A stretch of 60,481 nucleotides of DNA from Pseudomonadota bacterium (GTDB lineage: Bacteria; Pseudomonadota; Alphaproteobacteria; Rhizobiales; Xanthobacteraceae): the NCBI GenBank assembly GCA_023451825.1, contig JAEXYA010000053.1, positions 1 to 60,481 on the forward strand. Direction: 5' to 3'. The notes below the pieces were generated by a model. That model was not told the origin of the DNA. It searched no databases and saw only the letters and a program-made list of their open reading frames with translations. The translations under genes were made by a program, and so were the position numbers. Positions 50,561 through 59,136 of the stretch are shown here, one piece after another; position 1 is the stretch's first letter; each line of letters opens with the position of its first letter.

Positions 50561-51133
50561 TCAGACAGCCTTAAGGCTGACCCGCGCGTCATCCTGGCTG
50601 TTCTGCACCCACAAACGTTCGATATTGTAGAACTCGCGGACTTCAGGCCGGAAGACGTGCAGGATGACTTCGCCGGTGTCGATCAGCACCCAGTCGGCAT
50701 TGGTCATGCCTTCCACATGCAGCTTCTTCTGCCCGGCTTCCTTCAGCCCCTTGGAGACGTTCTCGGCGATCGAGGAGACATGGCGGTTCGAGCGCCCCGT
50801 CGTCACGACGAGATAATCCGAAAATGCCGACTTGCCGCGCAGGTCGATGGTGACGGTCTCTTCCGCTTTCATGTCCTCGAGACGACCCAGCACCAGCTTC
50901 AAGGTCTTCGCAGCGCTGTCCTGCACGGCCTCGGCAGCCGGCGCCTTCTTTGGCGCGGCCTTCTTGGCGATCACGGCCTTGGTCGCGGTCGATTTGGCAG
51001 CTTTCGGAGCCGAAGCCTTTTTCGGTGCAGCCGATTTAGCCGGGGCCTTCTTCGCCGGCGCCTTCTTCGGAGCCTTGTCGGCCGCAGCCTTGGCAGCCGG
51101 AGCCTTCTTGGCGGAAGCGGCAGCAGGCTTCAC
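50561..51133 (-). CDS. rsfS: Ribosomal silencing factor RsfS with Lys/Ala/Pro-rich N-terminal tail
   Basis: The C-terminal 115 residues are RsfS (DUF143): LKLVLGRLEDMKAEETVTIDLRGKSAFSDYLVVTTGRSNRHVSSIAENV ... GMTNADWVLIDTGEVILHVFRPEVREFYNIERLW (given as adjoining pieces). It binds L14 and keeps ribosomal subunits apart. Ahead of it are about 75 residues of KKAPAKKAP-like repeats resembling a histone H1 tail. The GTG at 51133 has AAGAAGG upstream, but the same basic sequence continues in frame beyond it, and the nearest ATG (51237) is out of frame. The real start is unsure. Confidence 0.88.
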   Translation of the reverse strand: MKPAAASAKKAPAAKAAADKAPKKAPAKKAPAKSAAPKKASAPKAAKSTATKAVIAKKAAPKKAPAAEAVQDSAAKTLKLVLGRLEDMKAEETVTIDLRGKSAFSDYLVVTTGRSNRHVSSIAENVSKGLKEAGQKKLHVEGMTNADWVLIDTGEVILHVFRPEVREFYNIERLWVQNSQDDARVSLKAV

Positions 51134-51357
51134 CGAAACCTTCTTCTCGGCTGAAGCGGCGGCTTTGGACGACGCCTTCTTGGAAGCGCCCGTTTTAGAC
51201 GTTGAAGTCTTGGACGTTGAAGTGGCCAGCTGACCATTCCTTTCGTGTGAGGGATCGCCAAATCAGGCGCCCGAGTGATCAATAACGCATGTGGGTTTGC
51301 CGGACTCGATATTCCAGCACGCGACCATCCTAGCACGTCTCGTGGTTGCAGGGGGAC

Positions 51358-52017
51358 TCAGCTTTTCCAGCTGCCGTCCGGGTTCCGCAGGCGGGTGGAT
51401 GACATGGTCAGCTTCAGGCCAGTCAGGAACGTCCAGGCCGGCGGCTTCTGGTCGGCCAGCGACCGGGAATCGCGCTCCGGGAGGCGAAAACGCGCCAAAG
51501 CGTGCGGCGCCCGTGCGGCCAAAGCACGGCATCCTTGCGACGCCTGGTTTTGCGAGGCGCGGTCGATGGCAGCGATGGGAATGAGCCCGGCAATCTGCTG
51601 CCAACGCCCCCAGCGGTGAAACTGGGCGAGGTTGTCGGCTCCCATGATCCAGACGAATCGTGCTTGCGAGCATCGCCGGTGCAGAAAAGTGACGGTGTCG
51701 ACGGTATAGCGCGTGCCAATGACGCTTTCGAGACAGCTGACCACGATCCGCGGGTGATCGGCGACCCTTGCGGCTGCTTCAGCGCGCTCGGTGAGGTCAT
51801 GCAGGTTGCTGCGATCCTTGAGCGGATTGCCCGGCGAGACCAACCACCAGACGACATCCAGCTCCAGCCGCTTCATGGCAAACAGCGTCGCCGCACGATG
51901 GGCGGCATGAGGCGGATTGAACGACCCACCGAGCAGCCCGATCCGCAGACCGGGCGTGACCGGCGGAAGGCCGTGCATGAAGACCGGAGATCGCGGCGCC
52001 CGCAGGCGATCACTCAC
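51358..52017 (-). CDS. nadD: Nicotinate-nucleotide adenylyltransferase
   Basis: This 219-residue enzyme makes deamido-NAD from nicotinate mononucleotide and ATP. The nucleotidyltransferase motif GGSFNPPHAAH is at about residues 30-40, with SPGNPLK, WIMGADNLAQFHRW and the C-terminal SSTRLR (ISSTxIR motif). The start overlaps the proA stop by four bases. Next on the strand is rsfS, the common proA-nadD-rsfS order. Confidence 0.95.
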   Translation of the reverse strand: MSDRLRAPRSPVFMHGLPPVTPGLRIGLLGGSFNPPHAAHRAATLFAMKRLELDVVWWLVSPGNPLKDRSNLHDLTERAEAAARVADHPRIVVSCLESVIGTRYTVDTVTFLHRRCSQARFVWIMGADNLAQFHRWGRWQQIAGLIPIAAIDRASQNQASQGCRALAARAPHALARFRLPERDSRSLADQKPPAWTFLTGLKLTMSSTRLRNPDGSWKS

Positions 52018-53306
52018 GGCCGGGTCTGCCCGGTGCCGTGGACGCGATATTTGAAACTCGTCAATTGCTCGGCGCCGACGGGACCGCGGGCGTGGAATTT
52101 GCCGGTGGCGATTCCGATTTCGGCACCAAAACCGAACTCACCGCCATCGGCGAATTGCGTCGAGGCGTTATGCAGCACGATGGCGGAATCGACTTCGTTG
52201 AGGAAGCGCGTCGCCACCGCATCGTCCTCGGTCACCACGGCATCGGTGTGATGCGAGGAATGCGCGTGGATATGCGTGAGCGCATCATCGAGGCCATCGA
52301 CCACGCGCGCGGAAATGATCGCGTCCTCGTATTCGGTGTCCCAATCCTCGGCGGTCGCAGGCTTTACGCGCGCATCCGTCTTCTGCACGGTGTCGTCGCC
52401 GCGCACTTCGCAGCCGGCCTCGATGAGCATATCGACCAGCGGCTTCAGATGCGTGCCCGCCACTGCCTTGTCGACCAGCAGCGTTTCCGTCGCGCCGCAG
52501 ACGCCGGGACGGCGCATCTTCGCATTCAGCACGATCGACTTCGCCATATCGAGCTTCGCCGCCCGATCCACATAGACATGATTGACGCCTTCGAGATGCG
52601 CGAACACCGGCACCCGCGCTTCCGCCTCGACGCGCGCGACCAGGCTCTTGCCGCCGCGCGGCACGATCACATCGACGCCGCCATTGAGACCCGTGAGCAT
52701 CAATCCCACCGCCGCGCGATCGCGCGTCGGCACCAGCGAGATCGCCGCCTCCGGCCGGCCGGCCTCGCGCAGCCCCTGCACCAGGCATTCGTGAATGGCC
52801 CGGCACGAGCGGAAGCTGTCCGATCCACCGCGCAGAATCACCGCATTGCCGGACTTCAGGCACAGCACGCCGGCATCGGCGGCCACATTCGGCCGGCTCT
52901 CAAAAATCACGCCGACCACGCCGAGCGGCACCCGCACGCGCTCGATGGTCATGCCATTCGGCCGCTGCCAGTGTTCGGAGACATGGCCGACGGGGTCGGT
53001 GATGTCATGGATGACGCGAATGCCATCGGCCATCGCCTGCACGCGCGCATCGGTCAGCGTCAGCCGGTCGATAAAGGCCGATGTCGCGCCATTGGCGCGG
53101 ACTTCGGCCACATCCTCGGCATTGGCCGCCAGGATCGCCGCCGAACCGGCGCGGATCGCCGCCTCCATGGCCGCCAGCGCCCGATTTTTCTGCTCCGTTG
53201 GCGCCACCGCAAGCACCCGTGCCGCCGCGCGGGCGCGGGCGGCGAGGTCGTTCATCAGAACCGGCAGATCGGCCGATCCGTCGATGGCATGCAGCGAGGC
53301 GGTCAT
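52014..53306 (-). CDS. proA: Glutamate-5-semialdehyde dehydrogenase
   Basis: This 430-residue gamma-glutamyl phosphate reductase makes glutamate semialdehyde for proline synthesis. The catalytic Cys is in RRPGVCGATETLLVD, and the NADP-binding region is around FESRPNVAADAGVLCLKSGNAVILRGG. ATG 53306 (MTASLHAIDG) gives the family length. A longer frame overlaps the PIN gene and is rejected. proB (glutamate kinase), the usual upstream partner, is absent here; a toxin-antitoxin pair occupies that place. Confidence 0.97.
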   Translation of the reverse strand: MTASLHAIDGSADLPVLMNDLAARARAAARVLAVAPTEQKNRALAAMEAAIRAGSAAILAANAEDVAEVRANGATSAFIDRLTLTDARVQAMADGIRVIHDITDPVGHVSEHWQRPNGMTIERVRVPLGVVGVIFESRPNVAADAGVLCLKSGNAVILRGGSDSFRSCRAIHECLVQGLREAGRPEAAISLVPTRDRAAVGLMLTGLNGGVDVIVPRGGKSLVARVEAEARVPVFAHLEGVNHVYVDRAAKLDMAKSIVLNAKMRRPGVCGATETLLVDKAVAGTHLKPLVDMLIEAGCEVRGDDTVQKTDARVKPATAEDWDTEYEDAIISARVVDGLDDALTHIHAHSSHHTDAVVTEDDAVATRFLNEVDSAIVLHNASTQFADGGEFGFGAEIGIATGKFHARGPVGAEQLTSFKYRVHGTGQTRP

Positions 53307-53394
53307 GGGAGGCTCGAGGCTAAGATCAGGAAGTCGTGTCCTAAAAATAGGACGTCGAAGCCAGAAGGTCAAAGCGGGTAAGCAGATCGCCCAA

Positions 53395-53985
53395 TCATAA
53401 CGACTGAACATGCGACCGCAGAATATCGACGGTCTCGACCAGGCCTTCTGCTTCCATGTCCAGAAGCAGAAGATCGGGCGTTTTCTCCGGTCTTTTCAGA
53501 CGCAGGCGCATGGTCCGAATGGCGGCAATGGCTCGGCCGGGATCGAGTGCGATCGTATCAGCGATAAACGCATCCGCGGATCGGGCTTCGATGTTCAGGG
53601 CGCGCAAGACCTCGTCCGGAAAATCTTTGAGATTTTCCGTCACGATCATCGCCGCCTGGGTCTTCAAGGCAGCCGCGACGACATGGGCATCATTCTGATC
53701 CGGAAGGTTTGCGCAAACGGCCAGCAATTGTTCGTAATCGTCGACGCATGCCTCTACGAAAGCCGTTTCCATAAATGCGCGCGCCCGTTTGGCGCGTGTA
53801 TCGGCATCGGCGACGCCTTTTCGGGTCAGGATTGTCGCGATCGCAACTTCGGTTTCATCCAGTACTTTGGCCGACCAACGAAGGCGAAAGAATTCCGCCT
53901 CCGCGAGCGTGAGCAAGAGATTGCGCTTCAATGTTCCAGCGAGGGAACACGCATCAATAAACGCGGTGAAGCGGTTCGCGAACAA
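53395..53985 (-). CDS. PIN domain toxin of a type II module
   Basis: This 196-residue protein has a PIN-like RNase fold: an N-terminal FIDACSLAGTLKRNLLLTLAE with an acidic residue, Asp/Glu in the middle (DQNDAHVVAAALKTQAAMIVTENLKDFP), then a C-terminal helical extension. The pattern DANDxHVxAAA..xAxxIVTxNxKDF is typical of VapC-like PIN proteins, which cut RNA. The start is TTG at 53985, two bases after the antitoxin stop, so the pair is translationally coupled. It is longer than a typical VapC (about 135). Confidence 0.85.
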   Translation of the reverse strand: MFANRFTAFIDACSLAGTLKRNLLLTLAEAEFFRLRWSAKVLDETEVAIATILTRKGVADADTRAKRARAFMETAFVEACVDDYEQLLAVCANLPDQNDAHVVAAALKTQAAMIVTENLKDFPDEVLRALNIEARSADAFIADTIALDPGRAIAAIRTMRLRLKRPEKTPDLLLLDMEAEGLVETVDILRSHVQSL

Positions 53986-53987
53986 CT

Positions 53988-54467
53988 TCAGAGATGCTCC
54001 GCATCCATTTCAGCAAGGTCCGCAAGCGCCTCGCTGCGCTTGCTGTCGCGCGCCCGTTTATAGGCAAACAAATCTTCCGCCCGAACGCGGCGATGGCGCC
54101 CGACCAGCGAATGCGTGATCTCGCCTTTCTCCAATAAGGCAATGAAGAAAGGACGCGACACATTCAGGATGTCGGCGGCCTGCTGGGTGGACAGCATCTG
54201 GTGCACGGGCACCAATGTCACGGCATCGCCGCGGCCAATATGGCGAAGCAATTCCATGAGAATGCTGGATAGCGCCGGCCCGAGCGTCACCTCCGACGGC
54301 TGCTGAGTCGCTTCATCAAGGACGCGCAGGGTCGTGTCGCCATCAGTATGAGCGGCAAGGATTTGACGCAGCTGGTTGGCGGCTGCCTTTTCACTGGCGG
54401 AAGGCAATCGACCGCCGAAGGCCTCGGCCAAGGCTGGAATAGTCACTGTTTTGCTCCCGTTGAACAT
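53988..54467 (-). CDS. Helix-turn-helix (excisionase-type) antitoxin
   Basis: This 159-residue protein pairs with the PIN gene. The C-terminal half has an excisionase-like MerR-type helix-turn-helix: LSTQQAADILNVSRPFFIALLEKGEITHSLVGRHRRVRAEDLFAYK. The N-terminal half is helical and predicted to contact the toxin or dimerise. The start MFNGSKTVTIPAL was chosen over a longer frame. This HTH-PIN architecture is common in Alphaproteobacteria. It probably represses its own promoter in the 54470-54640 gap. Confidence 0.85.
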   Translation of the reverse strand: MFNGSKTVTIPALAEAFGGRLPSASEKAAANQLRQILAAHTDGDTTLRVLDEATQQPSEVTLGPALSSILMELLRHIGRGDAVTLVPVHQMLSTQQAADILNVSRPFFIALLEKGEITHSLVGRHRRVRAEDLFAYKRARDSKRSEALADLAEMDAEHL

Positions 54468-54640
54468 TTTCTCTATCCGATATTCGAAATAAACGCAACA
54501 GACAGACATGTCGCAACGGCCCGGGATCCGCCTCATGACACCCCTATGAACGGCACCCTGATACGGAACCCAAAGAACTCGATCGGCATTGAGGGGATCG
54601 GACAATCATCGTCCCGCGTGATGCGAGAGGAGCAGCCATC

Positions 54641-54967
54641 GTGCCAACCACTCCGACGATCGCCCGTATCTGGCGGGGCCGCACCCGGCCTGAGGTTGCC
54701 GATGACTACGAACGCTACATCCGCACCGAAGGCATCCCGCCGCTGGAGAAGACGGCGCTCGGCGTGCAGCTGTTTCGCGAAGACCGCGATGGCGAGAGCT
54801 GGTTCACGACGATTTCCTACTGGACCGATCTGCCGTCGATGACCGCCTTCACCAAAGGCGAGCCGACCAAGGTGCATCACCTCGACCGCGACGCCGAATT
54901 CCTGATCGAATTGCCCGAACGCATCCAGATCCACCAAATCCTCGTGGACCGGCAGAGGCTGCGGTAA
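54641..54967 (+). CDS. Antibiotic biosynthesis monooxygenase (ABM)-like protein
   Basis: This 108-residue protein has the dimeric ferredoxin-like barrel pattern: IARIWRGRTRPEVADDYERYIRTEGIPPL, a middle strand GVQLFREDRDGESWFTTISYWTDLPSMTAF and a C-terminal LIELPERIQIHQILV. ABM-like proteins include heme-degrading and quinone-forming enzymes, but many are uncharacterised. The GTG at 54641 has GAGGAG eight bases upstream. It is divergent from the antitoxin gene. Confidence 0.8.
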   Translation: MPTTPTIARIWRGRTRPEVADDYERYIRTEGIPPLEKTALGVQLFREDRDGESWFTTISYWTDLPSMTAFTKGEPTKVHHLDRDAEFLIELPERIQIHQILVDRQRLR

Positions 54968-54991
54968 TCGTCAAATCTTGTGAGGAAAAAC

Positions 54992-55067
54992 TGGTGCCGC
55001 AAACAGGACTCGAACCTGTGACCCCGTCATTACGAATGACGTGCTCTACCAACTGAGCTATTGCGGC
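54992..55067 (-). tRNA. tRNA-Thr(CGT)
   Basis: On the minus strand a 7-bp acceptor stem GCCGCAA/TTGCGGC, D-arm (AGCTCAGTTGGTAGAGC), anticodon stem CGTCA/TGACG with loop TTCGTAA, and T-arm (ACAGGTTCGAGTCCTGT) form a complete cloverleaf of 76 bases. The encoded CCA is at 54994-54992. The anticodon CGT reads ACG, threonine. Confidence 0.96.
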
Positions 55068-55178
55068 GAACCAAACCGCGATTCGGCGGCGAAGCCGGTC
55101 GCGCTGGCGCTTCTGATATCGCCGGTATGCCGGTTTTGCAAGGTGAGACTGGTGCCGGACTGGCCTCGTTTCTACTCG

Positions 55179-55320
55179 CTCTCCCGCTTGCGGGGGAAGG
55201 TTGGGGCTGTGCCGCGGCGAAGCTTGCAGAGCGAAGCCGGGTGGGGGCCCACAGGTGACAGAGCTCGTGGAGGCACCCCCACCCGGCGCTACGCGCCACC
55301 CTCCCCCGCAAGCGGGAGAG
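55179..55320. repeat. Palindromic intergenic repeat, family A (copy 3)
   Basis: CTCTCCCGCTTGCGGGGG at the left end pairs with CCCCCGCAAGCGGGAGAG at the right end. GCCGGGTGGGGG and CACCCCCACCCGGC pair in the middle. It lies between tRNA-Thr and the 3' end of hemY. Confidence 0.8.
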
Positions 55321-55331
55321 GGTAAGATCAT

Positions 55332-57059
55332 TCAGCCGCCCCAGCGGCGCATGAAACCGCGCCAGCCACCTTGCTGCTGGCCGCTGTTCAATTCGGCGAA
55401 TTCATCGCGATAGGGATCTTCCTCATCGACGCCCGGATCATCCGGGGCGCGGGTGATGGGGATGACGGCCGGAATCGGCACCGCGGGCTTGGCGCCCTTG
55501 GCGAGATCGGCGCGCTCGCGGAACAGCGGGACAGGAGCCGGCTCGGGCTTGGGCGGCGAAGGAACGTCAGCGGGTGGAGCCTCGATCACCGGTTCCGGAT
55601 CGGGCTCGGCCGGCACCGAGGGCGTCAAAATGGGTTCTGGCGGCTTTTCGGTGATGGGCGTGGCCGGGACAGGCTCGGCCAATGGCCGAACCACTGGATG
55701 CGGCATCGGTGGCGCCAGCACCGTTTCGCGCAGGATTTCAGCTTCGAGGGAGGCCAAGGGATCGGCATCGCTCGATGGCAGCGCCGCCAGCGGTTCCTGC
55801 CACTGGAAGGCATCGATGCGGCCGGTCACCGGGGACACCGGACGCCAGCGCTCCGAGACATAGCCATCCGCGGTCCACACCGGATCATGCCGGGCGCGGA
55901 CGGCGCGCAGCGTCCAGGCACGGGCACGGCCGCTGTCGCCGTTCTCGGTGCGCTCCAGTTCGGCCATCAGCATGGCGACGCGCTGGGTCGGCTCCGCGAT
56001 GAAGGGCGCGAGGGCGGCGCGGGCCTTGGCGAATTCGGCGGCATCGATGGCGGCGCGGGCGATGGCGAGGGCGCCCTCTACATGGCCGGACACTTTTGCG
56101 GCCAGTGTCTCGACGCGGACCAGACGCTGGCGGGCGGAATCGCCAAGTTTCACATGGGCATAGGCGTCGGCGAGATCGGGATGCGGCTGCGCCAGCCACG
56201 CGGCCTCGATGATCTTCATGGCGCGGCGGATCTGATGCGCCTCGCTCTGGAAACGCGCGGCCAGCACGGCGGCCGGGATCAGCGTCGGCGCCAGGCGGAT
56301 CGCTTCCATGGCGCTGTCGCGGGAGAGATCGCGATCCTTGGTCTCGGCATCGAGCGCACGCGCCGTGAGCAACACGCCGCGCTGGCGGCGATAGGCGGCG
56401 CGGTCGATCAGGCCGGACGACAGATTGGCATCGAGGATTTTCAGCGCGCCGGTCCAGTCCGACTGGGCGCAACGGAAGCCGAGCACGGCCTGCGCGGCCC
56501 AGGTGGAATTCGGCGCGAGCTTGAGGGCTTCCTCGGCCAGCGCCACGGCGCTGTGCGGATCGTCGCTGCGCTGGGCCTCGATGAACAACCCGCGCAGGCC
56601 GAGCAGACGGGTGTCCTGCCGCTCCGCCATCGCCTGGAACGCGCGATGGGCGCCGGCGCGGTCGCCGTCGAGCTGGGCAGATTGCGCATGCAACAGCAGC
56701 GCGAGCGGATCATCCGACGACAGGCGCTTCGCCACGCCGGCATGGCGTTTGGCGACGGCACCATCGCCCTGGCCGATGGCGAGCAGGCCTTGCGTGATGG
56801 CATGGCGGCCACGGGCCTGGCGCTTGTTGCGGCGGTGGCGGCGATAGCGCGCCGGCGCGCGCCAGACGCTGACAATCAGCCACACCAGCAGCATGCCGGC
56901 GACGATGACGAGGCCGAGCACCAGGACGAACACCGGCAGCGAAGTCGAGAGCGTCCAGCCGCCCCAGGAGAGGACGACATCGCCGGTTTGGTCGGCGACC
57001 CATGCGGCGCCGAAGGCGAGAAGCGCGATGAGGATGAGGAAGGCAACGATGCGGATCAT
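55332..57059 (-). CDS. hemY: HemY family heme-biosynthesis-associated TPR membrane protein
   Basis: This 575-residue protein starts MIRIVAFLILIALLAFGAAW, has a second helix at about 40-65 and then a long TPR region typical of HemY. The C-terminal 150 residues are Pro/Glu-rich and variable. HemY is a membrane protein of unknown biochemical function encoded with hemC/D/X (not the oxidase also called HemY). It follows the hemX-like gene by seven bases. An upstream in-frame ATG at 57137 would overlap that gene. Confidence 0.9.
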   Translation of the reverse strand: MIRIVAFLILIALLAFGAAWVADQTGDVVLSWGGWTLSTSLPVFVLVLGLVIVAGMLLVWLIVSVWRAPARYRRHRRNKRQARGRHAITQGLLAIGQGDGAVAKRHAGVAKRLSSDDPLALLLHAQSAQLDGDRAGAHRAFQAMAERQDTRLLGLRGLFIEAQRSDDPHSAVALAEEALKLAPNSTWAAQAVLGFRCAQSDWTGALKILDANLSSGLIDRAAYRRQRGVLLTARALDAETKDRDLSRDSAMEAIRLAPTLIPAAVLAARFQSEAHQIRRAMKIIEAAWLAQPHPDLADAYAHVKLGDSARQRLVRVETLAAKVSGHVEGALAIARAAIDAAEFAKARAALAPFIAEPTQRVAMLMAELERTENGDSGRARAWTLRAVRARHDPVWTADGYVSERWRPVSPVTGRIDAFQWQEPLAALPSSDADPLASLEAEILRETVLAPPMPHPVVRPLAEPVPATPITEKPPEPILTPSVPAEPDPEPVIEAPPADVPSPPKPEPAPVPLFRERADLAKGAKPAVPIPAVIPITRAPDDPGVDEEDPYRDEFAELNSGQQQGGWRGFMRRWGG

Positions 57060-57066
57060 TGAACAC

Positions 57067-58248
57067 TCACGGCGCTGGTTTGGAGAGCGCCGCCATGGCG
57101 TCGGCTGCGAATTGACGGGAGGCGGCCAGCGCCGCATCGCGCGCGGCGAGTTTGTCCAGCCAGGGCTGCACGGCTGTGCGATCCGCGGGCGTCAGCGTCA
57201 GCAATTCGCGCTTGGCGGCGACGACATCGTTGCTGCGCGCGGCGGCGGTAGCACGGGCGATGATGCTGTGACTGCCGCTGCCGGCGGCATCCGTGCGCTC
57301 GATGCGCACGAGCTTTGCGGCACCGGCCTGCAGGCGATCGAGGAAACCGGTGCTTGCTGACGGCGCGTCGCCTTGCGCGGGCGTGAGTTTCGGCAGCAGC
57401 GCGAGCAGTTCACGGCTCAGCGCGGCATCGCTCGGCACGCCGGAGGTCGCAAAGGCATCGAGCGGCTTGAGCTGAGCGGGATCGGCGGCGAGCGGCTTCA
57501 CCGCGGCGAGGGCGGCGGCATAGGGCTCGCTCTGGCGCACGGATGTATCCAGCAGCGAGGCCGCGACGGTGCGGCGCAAGGCGGGATCATCGACCGGCTT
57601 TGCGCTTTGCTCGGCGGCAGAGGATTTCAGATCGCCGGCCGCACGCTCGATCGCATTCAGGCGTTCGGTGATCGGCGCGAGATCGACCACGGCCGCAGGC
57701 GCGCGCAGGGCCGATTTCAGCGCGTTGATCTCGCGATCCGATTGCGTCCTGGCGGCGGCGAGATCGCCGCGCAGGGCGGCGATGGATTTTTCCAGCCCGT
57801 CGATGCGGGGGGCGAGGCTGCTGTCCGGCTTCGGCAGCGGACGGGCTTCGAGCTGGGCCACGCGCGCTGCCAGCGCGTCATTCGCGGACGTGTCCGCCGC
57901 CGTCATGCTGGAGAGCGCGACCCATGCAGCGCCGGCAACGACGGCGCCGGCCACGGCGCCTGCGGCGATCGGCAGCAGCAGCGCGGATTTTTCACGCGAG
58001 GGCGCAGCGGGTTCCTCGGCAGCCGGCTCCTCGGTTGCCGCAGGCGGCATATCGGAGGGCGATGTGTCGTGGTCGGACATTTCGGGCGGCGGCGCTTCCG
58101 GCGATGGCGCATCCGGCGCGGGAGCCGCGGGCTGTTCGCCCGCTTTCGGCCGTTCCGTCACATTGGTGGCGGCGAGTTCGAGGGTCGGCGGCTGGCGCTT
58201 GGGCCGGCCGGCATTGGGAACCGATCCTGTCTCGTTGTCATCGGCCAT
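57067..58248 (-). CDS. HemX-like/mitofilin-domain membrane protein
   Basis: This 393-residue protein has a Pro/Glu/Ala-rich cytoplasmic N-terminus (1-85), one membrane helix (LLLPIAAGAVAGAVVAGAAWVAL, about 90-112) and an Ala-rich coiled-coil and helical periplasmic region. The layout matches the HemX/mitofilin-like (COG4223) proteins found between hemD and hemY in Alphaproteobacteria. It is probably a membrane scaffold; no enzymatic motif is seen. Confidence 0.85.
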   Translation of the reverse strand: MADDNETGSVPNAGRPKRQPPTLELAATNVTERPKAGEQPAAPAPDAPSPEAPPPEMSDHDTSPSDMPPAATEEPAAEEPAAPSREKSALLLPIAAGAVAGAVVAGAAWVALSSMTAADTSANDALAARVAQLEARPLPKPDSSLAPRIDGLEKSIAALRGDLAAARTQSDREINALKSALRAPAAVVDLAPITERLNAIERAAGDLKSSAAEQSAKPVDDPALRRTVAASLLDTSVRQSEPYAAALAAVKPLAADPAQLKPLDAFATSGVPSDAALSRELLALLPKLTPAQGDAPSASTGFLDRLQAGAAKLVRIERTDAAGSGSHSIIARATAAARSNDVVAAKRELLTLTPADRTAVQPWLDKLAARDAALAASRQFAADAMAALSKPAP

Positions 58249-58318
58249 GATGCAGTCCCTCGTGAGTCACCCAGCCCCCTTAACAGGGATTCGGTGGCCT
58301 CTCTGTTAACGCAGGTTT

Positions 58319-59050
58319 TTAGCGTGCATTTGGCGGGATGGCACGGGCCAGCGCCGCGAATAAGGCATCTTCATCCGGCGTGGCCGCGGCCATGACTTTT
58401 GTCGCGCCGGCGTCATGGGCGATCCTGGCCACCGCATCGGACAGGCCAAAATGTGGGATCGCCAGCGCAGAGATCTCGACACCGGCAAGGCCGGCGGCCC
58501 TGAAGAAGGCCCGGGCACTGCGGCGGGAATAATGCAGCACGGCGTCGATCTGACCGGAGGCGAAGGCCGCGATCACGTCATCGGGCAGGTCCGTCACCGG
58601 CGCCATGCGATAAGTGGTGTGGGTGACCACTTCAAAACCGCGTGTCCCCAATTCGCCGGCGAGGTCGCGGGAGAGATCGGCGCCGGCGAGATAGAGCAGC
58701 GGTTTGACGGCCTGGGCGCGGGCCGTCAGCAGCGCGCGCAGGTCATGGGCGTCACCACCGGCGGAGACGACGTCGCGAAACCCCGCATCCTGCGCCGCCT
58801 GCGCGGTGCGGTCGCCCACGGCGAAGACGGGGAGACGGAACAGTTTTGCCGCGGCAGGCTGGTCGGCAAGCCCGCGCAGGGCATTGGCCGACGTGACGAT
58901 CACGGCCCCGAAATCAGCCTCCGCATCCAGCGAAAACAATACTTTTTCGAAACGCAGCATCGGCGCCGGGAGGACGGTATAGCCCCGATCGCGCAAGGCG
59001 GCGGTGGTGCGGGCATTGTCCGGCTGCGGGCGGGTGACGAGAATGGCCAT
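58319..59050 (-). CDS. hemD: Uroporphyrinogen-III synthase
   Basis: This 243-residue protein begins AILVTRPQPDNARTTAALRDRGYTVLPAPMLRFE, the typical HemD N-terminus. VIVTSANALRGL, VFAVGDRTAQAAQDAGF and LLYLAGADLSRDLAGELG follow, and the second domain ends with DAVLHYSRRSARAFF. It closes hydroxymethylbilane with ring-D inversion. It precedes the hemX-like and hemY genes on the same strand and is divergent from tsaD. hemC is not in the window. Confidence 0.92.
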   Translation of the reverse strand: MAILVTRPQPDNARTTAALRDRGYTVLPAPMLRFEKVLFSLDAEADFGAVIVTSANALRGLADQPAAAKLFRLPVFAVGDRTAQAAQDAGFRDVVSAGGDAHDLRALLTARAQAVKPLLYLAGADLSRDLAGELGTRGFEVVTHTTYRMAPVTDLPDDVIAAFASGQIDAVLHYSRRSARAFFRAAGLAGVEISALAIPHFGLSDAVARIAHDAGATKVMAAATPDEDALFAALARAIPPNAR

Positions 59051-59136
59051 GGAAAGAGCTCATGGTTCGGAATGATTGCGCCTGCCGACCCCGCAATGCT
59101 AGGCCGGAGCCAGCAAAAACCGATATTTCCGAGACA

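Noticed and set aside
54992..55067. tRNA-Thr as a proven integration site
   Set aside because: No integrase beside it and no duplicated tRNA 3' end was noticed within the window.
55371..57062. Long open frame antisense to hemY
   Set aside because: It is a His/Gly/Arg-rich translation typical of an antisense frame. HemY on the minus strand has proper membrane helices and TPR-like repeats.
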